64,000 bases of DNA from Mycolicibacterium sp. CH28. Its GTDB lineage: Bacteria > Actinomycetota > Actinomycetes > Mycobacteriales > Mycobacteriaceae. The position numbers and the translations under genes were made by a program. The notes under the pieces were generated by a model that was given only the letters and a program-made list of their open reading frames with translations, searched no databases and had not been told where the DNA came from. The stretch lies in the NCBI RefSeq assembly GCF_004745805.1, contig NZ_SRLQ01000014.1:310001-374000 (forward strand). Reading direction: 5' to 3'. This document shows, in pieces, positions 52,432-60,430 of this stretch (positions are counted from its first letter, which is position 1; each line of letters starts with the position of its first letter).

Positions 52432-53073
52432 ATGACGCAGCCAGCTCCAGGTTGGTATCCAGACCCATCCGGCTCACCAGGACAGCGATACTGGGACGGC
52501 GCTACATGGGGTCCAGTCGCCCCAGGAACGCCGGCCGCCCCTACCCCTCCAGCGACGCGCAGAGTTTGGCCCTGGGTGGTTATCGGGGTGGTCATCCTCT
52601 TGTTCGGTGGATGCGCGACCATGTGTGCCTCCATCACGTCCAACGTGGGGTCCAACAGTTCTGATCACAAGGGCAGCAGTGGAGGTTCCTCGAGCGCCGG
52701 GATCGGTCAGGAAGTCCGCGACGGCAAGTTCGCCTTCGTCGTAAAGAGCGTCGACACCCGAACAACCGGGACGGGATTGGCCAAACCGCGCGGCGAGTTC
52801 ATCGTAGTGACGATGACGGTTACCAACAGCGGTAATGAGCCGCAGTCTTTTTTCGCCGGCAATCAGAAACTAATCGACACAGCGGGCCGCGAGTACGCGT
52901 CGGACACCATGGCGGCGCTGAGCATGAACGAAGATTCGATGGCCATCGACCTCAATCCGGGATTCACGCTTAACGTCAAGGTCCCGTTCGACGTGCCGCC
53001 CGGGACCCAACCGTCAGCGGTGGTACTGCATGACTCGGCGTTCTCGGGCGGCGCAAAAGTGTCCCTCGGCTAA
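52432..53073 (+). CDS. DUF2510/DUF4352 membrane-anchored protein
   Basis: The 213-residue protein has an N-terminal DUF2510 module (PGWYPDPSGSPGQRYWDGATWG, about 5-28), a membrane helix (about 46-66, WPWVVIGVVILLFGGC), a Ser/Gly linker, and an extracytoplasmic DUF4352 Ig-like domain (about 85-213, FAFVVKSVDTRTTGTG, GEFIVVTMTVTNSGNEPQSFF). It is a surface-facing protein with no known enzyme activity. Confidence 0.85.
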   Translation: MTQPAPGWYPDPSGSPGQRYWDGATWGPVAPGTPAAPTPPATRRVWPWVVIGVVILLFGGCATMCASITSNVGSNSSDHKGSSGGSSSAGIGQEVRDGKFAFVVKSVDTRTTGTGLAKPRGEFIVVTMTVTNSGNEPQSFFAGNQKLIDTAGREYASDTMAALSMNEDSMAIDLNPGFTLNVKVPFDVPPGTQPSAVVLHDSAFSGGAKVSLG

Positions 53074-53220
53074 GCGGCGGCGGAAGGGAACGAAAGTACC
53101 CGCGGCCGGGCCGGGGTCCTCTCTAAGTAGGGAAGTGGTCGTCGTGTCCGCGCAGTAATGACAACTGGTCCTGCTTAGTCACCCTTTCCGTAGCCAACAC
53201 GTTTACCATTTCCTCTGGTA

Positions 53221-53375
53221 ATGACGCGGACCACTAGGTTCGCTTCTGTCGAGAGGTGACGCGGTGACTCGGAAACTCTGCCTCGTACAGGATCCCGCCT
53301 CTGATGAGCTGCAGTCCGAGGACCCGTTTGCCCTGCTGACCGGGATGCTGCTCGACTAGCAAGTGTCGATGCGAT
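53221..53375 (+). pseudogene. 5' fragment of a second HhH-GPD glycosylase gene
   Basis: This segment is a diverged copy of the start of the glycosylase gene at 54234, including its ribosome site (GAGAGGTGACGCG) and first 31 codons from GTG 53264 (MTRKLCLVQDPASDE...LLTGMLLD). A CAG to TAG change ends it at 53357-53359, and similarity fades by about 53375, so it is a decayed partial duplicate about 970 bases upstream of the intact gene. Confidence 0.8.
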
Positions 53376-53474
53376 GAGAACTTCTCCGTCAGTGCGTCAT
53401 TCGTCTGGACCACCAACGGTCGAAGGCTGGGCCGGGTGACGTCTCCGATGGAGCTGAATGCGCCTTTGACGGCA

Positions 53475-53726
53475 TCACATCCCTTCGTCCCAACCCGGCA
53501 CGACCCACTGGGCGCCCACGCGACCCGGGTTGGTGGCGTTGGTCTTTGGTGCGCCGACCGACGTGGCCGGTCCGGTCTGACTGCTGCTGTGCAACGCGGA
53601 GCCGGAGTTCGACGACGAAGCGGTCGCCCCGTGCCCGGGATCGGCGGAGGCCGGCACGGCGAGCATTAGAGAGGTCGCGGTGAGCGCGCCGCCGATGAGG
53701 GCCACTATTGAGTTCCGGTTGAGACT
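53475..53726 (-). CDS. small secreted Ser/Gly-rich protein
   Basis: The 83-residue protein (GTG 53726 with AAAGGAG before it) has a signal peptide (about 1-29, cleavage after PASA) and a Ser/Asn/Gly/Thr-rich mature part ending VVPGWDEGM. It has no cysteine. I recognise no family. It is read away from the glycosylase genes and sits between the fragment and the intact copy. Confidence 0.65.
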   Translation of the reverse strand, partial: SLNRNSIVALIGGALTATSLMLAVPASADPGHGATASSSNSGSALHSSSQTGPATSVGAPKTNATNPGRVGAQWVVPGWDEGM

Positions 53727-54233
53727 CACGAGGTCTCCTTTCATCCGTCGGAATGCTGTTCTGCGACAGCACTGATGGATCAACTATCGCCTGCAGGTGA
53801 CTCCGGAGCTGTCCCCCTTCCGGTCGTTGTTCCGATCGAAACCCGGGTCATCCGATCGGTGGACGTTCGAACTGACGGGCCGACCGTGCCTCCCAACTGG
53901 AGCACGCTTTCTAAGTGAACGGCGGCGGGAACTGGACATCACTTCCAGTCGTGTGGACGGGCGGTGCTGCGCATGCGCATTTGTCGCAGCCGTCGATAGG
54001 AGAGGTACGGGTAAATCGTCATAGTCCCTGCTCAAACGGTCGCGGGAGATCAGACGAGTTACCACTTCCGGTCGAGGAGACGTAGCTGATGTCCATGTTC
54101 CGAACCTGTTGGCCTAGCTCCACCAGTTCATCCCCGGCCCGAGTCATTCGCCAAATGTTGATTCCCATTGTCCTACGATCTCTTCTGTGTGATGACACGG
54201 ACGAACAGTCCGCTGCTGGCGAGAGGTGACGCG
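53727..54233. other. intergenic region with one doubtful small frame
   Basis: On the minus strand 54168-54019 a 49-residue frame begins MGINIWRMTRAGDELVELG with an AGGA four bases before its ATG; it resembles no family and may be a remnant. The rest has no gene. The region includes the upstream sequence of the intact glycosylase, which is similar to that of its decayed copy. Confidence 0.35.
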
Positions 54234-54812
54234 GTGACCCGGAAACTTTGCCTCGTTCAGGATCCCGCGTCCGACGAGTTGCTGTCCGAGGATCCGTTTG
54301 CCTTGCTGACCGGGATGATGCTTGATCAGCAGATTCCGATGGAGACCGCATTCGCCGGGCCCCGCAAGATCGTCGAGCGCATCGGCGGGATCGACCCGCG
54401 GGTGATCGCGGATTACGACCCAGAGCGGTTCACCGAGATGTTCGCGAAAACTCCTGCAGTTCATCGCTTTCCGGGATCGATGGCCAAGCGGGTACAGGAT
54501 CTGGCGCGCACCATCACCGACGAGTACGGCGGCGACACCGCCCGGCTGTGGCTTGACGGCGACCCCGACGGTGCCGAGGTGCTGCGCCGGCTCAAGGCGC
54601 TGCCCGGCTTCGGTGAGCAGAAAGCCAAGATCTTCCTGGCCCTGCTGGGCAAGCAGTACGGCGTGACCCCGGCGGGCTGGCGGGAAGCGGCCGGTGACTA
54701 CGGCAAGGCCGGTACCCACATGTCGATCGCCGATGTGGTCGACAAGGGGTCGCTGGACGAGGTGCGGGCGTACAAGAAGAAGATGAAGGCGGCAGCGAAG
54801 GCGAAAGCCTGA
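54234..54812 (+). CDS. HhH-GPD-type base-excision DNA glycosylase (Rv1156-like)
   Basis: The 192-residue protein has a helical N-terminus (MTRKLCLVQDPASDELLSEDP), the SPF-like LLTGMMLDQQIPMETAF segment, and a helix-hairpin-helix LKALPGFGEQKAKIFLALLGKQYG near residues 122-145, as in HhH-GPD repair proteins. The Asp usually required for catalysis is not obvious from reading alone. GTG 54234 is chosen because GAGAGG precedes it and both this copy and the pseudogene preserve the start. It corresponds to Rv1156. Confidence 0.82.
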   Translation: MTRKLCLVQDPASDELLSEDPFALLTGMMLDQQIPMETAFAGPRKIVERIGGIDPRVIADYDPERFTEMFAKTPAVHRFPGSMAKRVQDLARTITDEYGGDTARLWLDGDPDGAEVLRRLKALPGFGEQKAKIFLALLGKQYGVTPAGWREAAGDYGKAGTHMSIADVVDKGSLDEVRAYKKKMKAAAKAKA

Positions 54813-54852
54813 GCAGTCGGCTCGGCCGAAGCGAACAACTACGGAGGCAGCA

Positions 54853-54999
54853 ATGAAAACCCACATCAACTGTCCGTGTGGCGAGGCGATCAGCGCCAAG
54901 GACGAGGACGAGCTCGTCGACCTCACCAAGGCTCATCTCGCCTCGGCACATCCCGGCATGGACTACGGCCGCGACGAGATCCTGTTCATGGCCTACTGA
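54853..54999 (+). CDS. small DUF1059-like Cys-containing protein
   Basis: A 48-residue protein starting MKTHINCPCGEAISAKDEDELV, with a CxC pair and a later AHLASAHPGMDYG helix; the overall pattern is like the DUF1059 small proteins. It has GGAGG before the ATG and lies 41 bases after the glycosylase gene. Role unknown; the Cys and His residues could bind a metal. Confidence 0.75.
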   Translation: MKTHINCPCGEAISAKDEDELVDLTKAHLASAHPGMDYGRDEILFMAY

Positions 55000-55008
55000 G
55001 CCGGCAGG

Positions 55009-56418
55009 CTAAACCACGCCGACAGCGGCCTCCAATTCCGTCAGTGCCGCCTCGGTCAGCGGAATGAGTTCGTCGATATCGGCCACCACGTCGCGGTCGG
55101 CCACATAGCCGACCCCGATCCGGTCGGCGTACGAGCAGACCGTCACGTTCAGCGCCATCCCGTCGTAGACCACCGAAACGGGATAGATCTCGTCGACCCG
55201 CGCGCCGTTGAAGTACATCTGCTCGGGTGGGCCGGGCACATTGGAGATCGGCAGGTTGTAGCTGGGCGGCACCCACGACGTCAGTGGCAGCTGCGGAAGC
55301 AACACCGTCGGCCCGATGGCCGGCATCAGCACCACCAGAGTCGCGCCCGGCCCCTGCGCCGCCACCTGATGCTTGACGTTGTCCATCGCATGGTGGATCA
55401 GGCTAAGCCGCTGCCCGACGTCATCGATGTTGGTGCCCAACGGACACAGCCCGAGGCCGAACTGGTTGCCGAGTTCGTCGGAAGCGGCCGAATCGCGATC
55501 CCGTACCGTCACCGGACAGATCGCCACCAGTGACTGGCGCGGCAACTCGTCCTGATCGGCCAGCCAGGCCCGCACGACGCCGGAGACCACCGCAGTCACC
55601 ACATCGTTGCCGGTGACCCCGGCGGCCTGTTGGACGGCGCGAATTCGCTTGCGGTCCAGACTTGTTGCGGCGACCGCCCGGTGCGGTCCCAGCTTGGTGT
55701 TGAAGCGGGTGTGCGGGGCTCCGAACGGCGGCGCCACACTGGGGGAGATCAGGCCGCCGACGATATTGGCCAGCTCGCCGGCCACGACGTGGCGGGCCAG
55801 GTTCAGGCCGGCCGCCGCTGTCCCCGCGATGCCGCGCACAGCCGACAGCGGGTTGGGCAGCCGGCCCGAGCGGGTTGGGGCAGGCGGGTCCTGGGGGACA
55901 GGGGCCGTGTAGAACGGCGGCATCGAGCGCTGGGCGGGATCGGTGCTCAGTGAGTCGGCGATCAGCTGCAGGCCCGCCACGCCGTCGATGAGGATGTGGT
56001 GCACCTTGAGATAGAGGGCGAACCGGCCGGCCTTGAGCCCGTCGATCGTGTAGGCCATCCACAGCGGCGCCGAGCGGTCGAGCCGCTCGGCGTGCAACTC
56101 GGAGATCAGCTCCCAGAGCGCCGGGGTTCCCGAGCCCCGCGGCAATGTCCGCCGCTGCAGGTGGTGGCGCAGATCGAGATCGTCGACATCGCGCCACACC
56201 CACATGCCACCGGTGTCCACCCCGCGGTACGGGCGACGGCGCAGCCGGGGGTCGATCCGGTCACCGGCGGTCAGGCTCCGCTCGTACTGATCGTCGACGA
56301 AGGCCTGGCTCTTGACGCCCTTCGGCGGGCTCATGATCAGCACCGCGGCGACGTGCATCGGACTCGACAGCAGCTCGGCAGTGAGCATCAACGCATCAAT
56401 GGGGTCGAGCGTCTCCAT
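55009..56418 (-). CDS. wax ester synthase / diacylglycerol acyltransferase
   Basis: The 469-residue WS/DGAT has the active-site motif HHILIDG (H140, H141, D145) and the conserved METLDPIDALMLTAELLSSPMHVAAVL opening, with the C-terminal NVPGPPEQMYFNGARV and SYADRIGVGYVADRD blocks of the family. It would esterify fatty acyl-CoA to diacylglycerol or a long-chain alcohol to make triacylglycerol or wax for storage. It ends nine bases from the DUF1059 gene's stop (convergent). Confidence 0.93.
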   Translation of the reverse strand: METLDPIDALMLTAELLSSPMHVAAVLIMSPPKGVKSQAFVDDQYERSLTAGDRIDPRLRRRPYRGVDTGGMWVWRDVDDLDLRHHLQRRTLPRGSGTPALWELISELHAERLDRSAPLWMAYTIDGLKAGRFALYLKVHHILIDGVAGLQLIADSLSTDPAQRSMPPFYTAPVPQDPPAPTRSGRLPNPLSAVRGIAGTAAAGLNLARHVVAGELANIVGGLISPSVAPPFGAPHTRFNTKLGPHRAVAATSLDRKRIRAVQQAAGVTGNDVVTAVVSGVVRAWLADQDELPRQSLVAICPVTVRDRDSAASDELGNQFGLGLCPLGTNIDDVGQRLSLIHHAMDNVKHQVAAQGPGATLVVLMPAIGPTVLLPQLPLTSWVPPSYNLPISNVPGPPEQMYFNGARVDEIYPVSVVYDGMALNVTVCSYADRIGVGYVADRDVVADIDELIPLTEAALTELEAAVGVV

Positions 56419-56439
56419 GATCGAACCCGCCCTTCGCCA

Positions 56440-56458
56440 GGCCTGGGGTTTCCCAGCC
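56440..56458 (-). terminator. possible hairpin after the Rv1157c-like gene
   Basis: GGCCTGGG and CCCAGCC around GTTT form a short hairpin (one bulged base) 20 bases after the stop of the gene ending at 56479. A weak terminator candidate. Confidence 0.35.
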
Positions 56459-56478
56459 TAACGCGGCCGTGAGGGGTA

Positions 56479-57558
56479 TCAGGGGACGACGGTCGAACCG
56501 ATTGTCGGCATGAAGGTGCACTGCTTGTCCACGGTGGTCACCTGGCCGAAGATGGTCGACATGATGCTGCCCGAGCCGGTGTCGGCGATGGCGGTCAGCG
56601 TTGTCGGTCCCGCAGCGTTGATGTCGGGATTGGGTTTCAATGTGACGCTGCCGGACTTGCCGGTGGTCAGGTTGACCCAGGTGACGTTCAGCGGGAGCTT
56701 CTGCTCGGCGGCCGGGGCCGGGGTCCCGACGGCGGTGAACACGTAGGCGGTCTGGCCGGCGGCCGGTCCGGGTGTGGGGATCTTGGCCGGCCCGGCGACC
56801 GAAATCGCCGTGGCGATCACGTTGCCGCCGTCCTTGAGGCAGCCGTTGCTGATCGACGGATACATGAAGTCTTGGGTGGGCGGGCTGGCCGGGTCGTAGT
56901 TCGGGGCGGCGGCGGCGGGGGCCGGGGCTGGCGTCGCGACGTTGATCGAGTTGCCGGCCGCCGTCGCGGCCGGCGTCACCGTGGTGACCGGGGTCGGGAC
57001 CTCGGGTAGTGCGTCGGGCACCGGCCCGACGACGTGCGCCGGGTCGATGCCGGTCGGCAGGTGGGCATCGGTGCCGGGAATCGCGCCCGGGACGGCGCCG
57101 GTGTCTGGGAGATGTTGGGGCAGGGGGGCGGGGCCGTTTCCGGTACCGGGCGTCATCAGCGGGGTAGTGCCGTGTGCGACGCCGACCAGGGCCTGCGTGG
57201 CGGGGGGAGCCGACGCGGGCATTGCGGCCGACGGGCCGGCGGCCCCGCCCTCCTGCACGAACTTGGTGACCTGCTGGGCCAGCGCCATCGAGCCCTCGGG
57301 CGTCGTGGCATTGCCGGCCAGCTGCGATGCCGCCGCGAGCAGCAGCGACTGCGCCGATGAGGGGTTCCCCGCCGCCTGCTGGATCACCGGGCTCAGGCTC
57401 TGCACGGCGTCGAGGCCGGGCAGCTGGCCGGGATCCAGCGGAATTGTCGGGTCGGCGAATGCAGCCGGGCTCAACACCAGGCTGGTTGCGGCCACGACTA
57501 CGGCGGTGGTCAGCCCGATTGCCAACTTGGCGATCTGCGGCACGGTGAACTCCCTCAT
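56479..57558 (-). CDS. secreted Ala/Pro-rich protein (Rv1157c-like)
   Basis: The 359-residue protein has a signal peptide (about 1-36, cleavage after AFA), an Ala/Gln helix-like N-domain (IQQAAGNPSSAQSLLLAAASQLAGNATTPEGSMALAQ), a long Pro/Ala/Gly-rich linker, and a C-terminal domain of about 130 residues with two Cys (ISNGCLKDG and DKQCTFM). The C-terminal domain suggests a folded surface module. Function unknown. It shares its N-domain with the next gene upstream. Confidence 0.8.
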   Translation of the reverse strand: MREFTVPQIAKLAIGLTTAVVVAATSLVLSPAAFADPTIPLDPGQLPGLDAVQSLSPVIQQAAGNPSSAQSLLLAAASQLAGNATTPEGSMALAQQVTKFVQEGGAAGPSAAMPASAPPATQALVGVAHGTTPLMTPGTGNGPAPLPQHLPDTGAVPGAIPGTDAHLPTGIDPAHVVGPVPDALPEVPTPVTTVTPAATAAGNSINVATPAPAPAAAAPNYDPASPPTQDFMYPSISNGCLKDGGNVIATAISVAGPAKIPTPGPAAGQTAYVFTAVGTPAPAAEQKLPLNVTWVNLTTGKSGSVTLKPNPDINAAGPTTLTAIADTGSGSIMSTIFGQVTTVDKQCTFMPTIGSTVVP

Positions 57559-57572
57559 CGGGTGGTGGGCGG

Positions 57573-58166
57573 TCAGGGCAGGGCGGACAGCGGCAACAAC
57601 TGGCCGAGGCCCGCACCGCCCGGAGTGGTCGGGGCGATCGGCGGGTTGCTGGCCGGCGGAACCCCGGCCGGTCCGGCCAGTGGCGCCGGCAGCGGTGCGA
57701 TCGCCGGAGCGTTGCCGACACTGAGGTTGTCGCCGACCTGCACCGGGAACGGCATCCCCGACGGAGTCAGGTTGGCCAGGTCACCGGGCACGCCCAGCTG
57801 GTTCAGCAGCGGCAGGATCGGTCCGGCGATGCCGCCGGAGGCCGGCGCGGGAGCCGCCGCGGCGGGGGCGCCGGGCAGCGGTGCGGTGGCTGGAGCCCCC
57901 GCGATCGGCGAGACGGGCAACGTCGCCGGCGCACCGGCGATGGACGACGCGCCGCCCAGTGCGGTCGCGGCGGTCTGTAGCAGTGCCGCCGCGCTGGCCG
58001 GATTCGTGGCGAACTGCTGCAGCATGGCGAGACCGGGCACGCCGGGGACGGCGGGCGACACGCCGGCCGGGTCGGCGGCGGCCGACGGGCTCAGTGCGAG
58101 TGCGGCCGAGCACAGCCCGGCAGCCGCAATCGCGTTGGCGGCGAACAACTTTGTGATACGTGGCAT
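57573..58166 (-). CDS. secreted Ala/Pro-rich protein (Rv1158c-like)
   Basis: The 197-residue protein has a signal peptide (about 1-32), the short N-domain LAMLQQFATNPASAAALLQTAATALGG that parallels the downstream paralogue's IQQAAGNPSSAQSLLLAAASQLAG, and a Pro/Ala/Gly-rich rest. It lacks the Cys-containing C-terminal domain. The two genes are neighbours in the same direction (14 bases apart), as Rv1157c and Rv1158c are, and probably arose by duplication. Confidence 0.8.
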   Translation of the reverse strand: MPRITKLFAANAIAAAGLCSAALALSPSAAADPAGVSPAVPGVPGLAMLQQFATNPASAAALLQTAATALGGASSIAGAPATLPVSPIAGAPATAPLPGAPAAAAPAPASGGIAGPILPLLNQLGVPGDLANLTPSGMPFPVQVGDNLSVGNAPAIAPLPAPLAGPAGVPPASNPPIAPTTPGGAGLGQLLPLSALP

Positions 58167-58313
58167 GGCAATCCCAATCCCTCGAGTGCAGGTCTGAACC
58201 CGAAGGTAGTCCGTTACTAGAGTTACTCAAGTGACACGTGTGGTGGTTATTCAACCGTTACGGACGTGATGGCCAACGGTGATGCGCCGGAAACGGCGAC
58301 CGCGCGTCGGTTG

Positions 58314-58350
58314 GGCGCGCTGACGTGCGCCAGCCGCACGTCAGCGCGCC
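58314..58350. other. strong hairpin upstream of pimE
   Basis: Two exact 16-base arms (58314-58329 and 58335-58350, GGCGCGCTGACGTGCG and its complement) surround a 5-base loop. It lies 30 bases before the pimE start, across the expected -35 region, in the divergent gap between the Rv1158c-like gene and pimE. It may be a terminator, an operator, or both. Confidence 0.55.
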
Positions 58351-58367
58351 GAAGTTGCGCCCGTCGC

Positions 58368-58373
58368 TACAGT
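58368..58373 (+). promoter_or_regulatory. candidate leaderless -10 of pimE
   Basis: TACAGT (TANNNT) ends six bases before the GTG at 58380, with no ribosome site between. Supports GTG 58380 as the start. Inference from spacing. Confidence 0.45.
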
Positions 58374-58379
58374 CGCACC

Positions 58380-59561
58380 GTGGACACGAGCGCCCCGGTG
58401 GCCCGGCGAGCCTGGTTGGCCCCGGTGTTGCTCGCCGCCAGCGTGGCCGCCAGGCTGGCGTGGACCTACCTGGTGCCCAACGGGGCCAACTTCGTCGACC
58501 TGCACGTCTACCTCGGCGGCGCCGGCGCCCTGGACCATCCCGGCACGCTCTACTCCTACGTCTACGCCGACCAGACGCCCGACTTCCCACTGCCGTTCAC
58601 CTATCCGCCGTTCGCGGCGCTGGTGTTCTACCCCCTGCACCTGTTGCCGTTCGGCGTCGTGGCGTTCTGTTGGCAACTCGGCATCATCGCGGCGCTCTAC
58701 GGCGTGGTGCGGGTGAGCCAGCGGCTACTTGGAGTGCCCGCCCGCCGGGGGCATCACCTCGCGATGTTGTGGACCGCCGTCGCGATTTGGATCGAGCCAC
58801 TGCGCAGCAATTTCGACTACGGCCAGATCAACGTCGTCCTGGTGCTCGGCGTGTTGTGCGCGGCCTACAGCAGCCGGTGGTGGTTGTCGGGGCTGCTGGT
58901 CGGGCTGGCCGCCGGGATCAAACTGACTCCGGCCGTCACGGGGCTGTACTTCCTGGGCATGCGCCGCTGGGCCGCGGCGGTCTTCTCGGCGGTGGTCTTC
59001 TTCGCCACGGTCGGTTTGTCCGTCGCGGTGATCGGTCAGCAGGCCCGCTACTACTTCACCGATCTGCTCGGCGATGCCGGCCGGATCGGGCCGATCGGAA
59101 CCTCGTTCAACCAGTCCTGGCGCGGCGCGCTCTCCCGCATCCTCGGACACGATGCCGGTTATGGACCGTTGGTTCTGGCCGCGATCGCGGTGACCGCAGT
59201 GCTGGCGGTGCTGGCCTGGCGGGCGCTGGGCGGTGACCGGCTGGGCTCATTGCTGGTGGTGCAGCTCTTCGGGCTGTCGATCTCGCCGATCTCCTGGACC
59301 CACCACTGGGTGTGGTTGGTGCCGTTGATGATCTGGCTTCTGAACGGGCCATGGCGAACGCGTCCGGGTGCACGCTGGCTCGGGTGGGGGTGGCTGGTGC
59401 TGACCATCATCGGCGTGCCGTGGCTGCTGAGCTTCGCTCAGCCGACGATCTGGCAGATCGACCGGCCGTGGTACCTGGCTTGGGCCGGCCTGATCTACCT
59501 GGTGGCCACGTTGGCGACGTTGGCCTGGATTGTGGCTACTGGTCGCCGACAACCTCGTTGA
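58380..59561 (+). CDS. pimE: PimE polyprenol-phosphate-mannose-dependent mannosyltransferase
   Basis: The 393-residue GT-C membrane protein has about ten membrane helices. The NFVDLHVYLGG segment carries the Asp (D40 here) that should be the catalytic residue corresponding to the one established for mycobacterial PimE. PimE adds the alpha-1,2-mannose that turns AcPIM4 into AcPIM5 on the periplasmic side. GTG 58380 is supported by the leaderless promoter and by where homology starts. Position matches Rv1159. Its end overlaps the dehydratase gene by 26 bases, tail to tail. Confidence 0.88.
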   Translation: MDTSAPVARRAWLAPVLLAASVAARLAWTYLVPNGANFVDLHVYLGGAGALDHPGTLYSYVYADQTPDFPLPFTYPPFAALVFYPLHLLPFGVVAFCWQLGIIAALYGVVRVSQRLLGVPARRGHHLAMLWTAVAIWIEPLRSNFDYGQINVVLVLGVLCAAYSSRWWLSGLLVGLAAGIKLTPAVTGLYFLGMRRWAAAVFSAVVFFATVGLSVAVIGQQARYYFTDLLGDAGRIGPIGTSFNQSWRGALSRILGHDAGYGPLVLAAIAVTAVLAVLAWRALGGDRLGSLLVVQLFGLSISPISWTHHWVWLVPLMIWLLNGPWRTRPGARWLGWGWLVLTIIGVPWLLSFAQPTIWQIDRPWYLAWAGLIYLVATLATLAWIVATGRRQPR

Positions 59562-59823
59562 TCTCGCGGGCCAGGTCGACATCCTTGTCGGTGATGCCAC
59601 CCTCGGAATGCGTCACGAGAACGAAAGTGACTGTCCGCCAGCGTATATCGATGTCAGGATGGTGATCCTTGTGCTCGGCGAGCTCGGCCACGCGGCGGAC
59701 CGCGTCGATGCCGCCGAGAAACGACCCGAATTTCACAGAGCGGCGTAGCGCGCCGTCGGAGTGTTCCCAGCCGGGCAGATCGCGGACGGCGAGGCGTACT
59801 TCGTCATCGGTCAACACAGTCAT
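59536..59823 (-). CDS. 4a-hydroxytetrahydrobiopterin dehydratase (PCD)
   Basis: The 95-residue protein has the short pterin-4a-carbinolamine dehydratase fold: GWEHSDGALRRSVKF, a helix (GIDAVRRVAELAEHKDHHP) containing the catalytic HKDHHP, and DIDIRWRTVTFVLVTHSEGGITDKD. It dehydrates 4a-hydroxy-tetrahydropterin in pterin recycling. Position matches Rv1159A. A decayed copy of its central part lies at about 60167-60283. Confidence 0.9.
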   Translation of the reverse strand: MTVLTDDEVRLAVRDLPGWEHSDGALRRSVKFGSFLGGIDAVRRVAELAEHKDHHPDIDIRWRTVTFVLVTHSEGGITDKDVDLAREINEVVGDQ

Positions 59824-59974
59824 GACATCAGTGTCGCCGAAAGCTCGCCGGGCGAAACGTCAAGAGGGTGGCGTCGGCGCAGGGCCCGCTTCGAGCGGTG
59901 CGTCGACGTCGACGGGATGTCACAACCCGTCGGGTCCGGGGGCCCGGTCCCTCTCATCGGGCAGCCCACTCGAG

Positions 59975-60139
59975 TCCGTGGTGAGCTTCTTCGTCGGCAA
60001 CGGCATCGCCGATCATCCCCAATGGCGGGATCATCATCGGCAACGGCTACTCGTGGGCCGAAGAGCGTCAATCACCACCTTCATGTCCGCCTGGCAGGCC
60101 GACGGGTACGAGCTGACCACAGTCACCGCCAAGTCCTGA
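59975..60139 (+). pseudogene. deleted remnant of a second Gly-rich/C39-type gene
   Basis: The sequence encodes FFVGNGIADHP, a one-base frameshift, NGGIIIGNGYSWA, then jumps to ITTFMSAWQADGYELTTVTAKS and a stop. The first two parts match the start of the PGRS-like region of the 60431 gene (about residues 190-215), and the last matches its C-terminal end (SSWKTSGYELTVVNPAAT). So the entire Gly-rich, Ig-like and peptidase core is missing: an internal deletion of a paralogue. Confidence 0.75.
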
Positions 60140-60166
60140 GCGTGTGAGGTGTGACGGTCTCTTGGG

Positions 60167-60283
60167 GCGAAAGTGTCTGTCCGCCAGCTGATGTCGATAT
60201 CGGGGTGGTGATCGTTCCGCCCGCCCGGCTCGGCGAGCCCGGCTCTGCGGCGGGCCACGTCGGTGCCGTCGACGAACGATTGC
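60167..60283 (-). pseudogene. decayed fragment of the pterin dehydratase gene
   Basis: Read on the minus strand, the frame carries NDHHPDIDISWRTDTFAP, very like the intact gene's KDHHPDIDIRWRTVTFVL at 59618-59742, and similarity continues for roughly 115 bases. It has no intact start and lacks most of the rest. It lies between the deleted Gly-rich remnant and the intact Gly-rich gene. Confidence 0.75.
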
Positions 60284-60430
60284 GATTGACCGGATAGCGG
60301 ACGACGGGAAATCAGCCGATTCGTCAGTTTCCGTAGACGTGACACTTAGTTGGTCTTAGGATGCCCATTGGCATAGCAGGGTCGGAGCATCGCACCAGCG
60401 AGAGGCTGTGGCGGCGGCGGGGGGTAGAGC

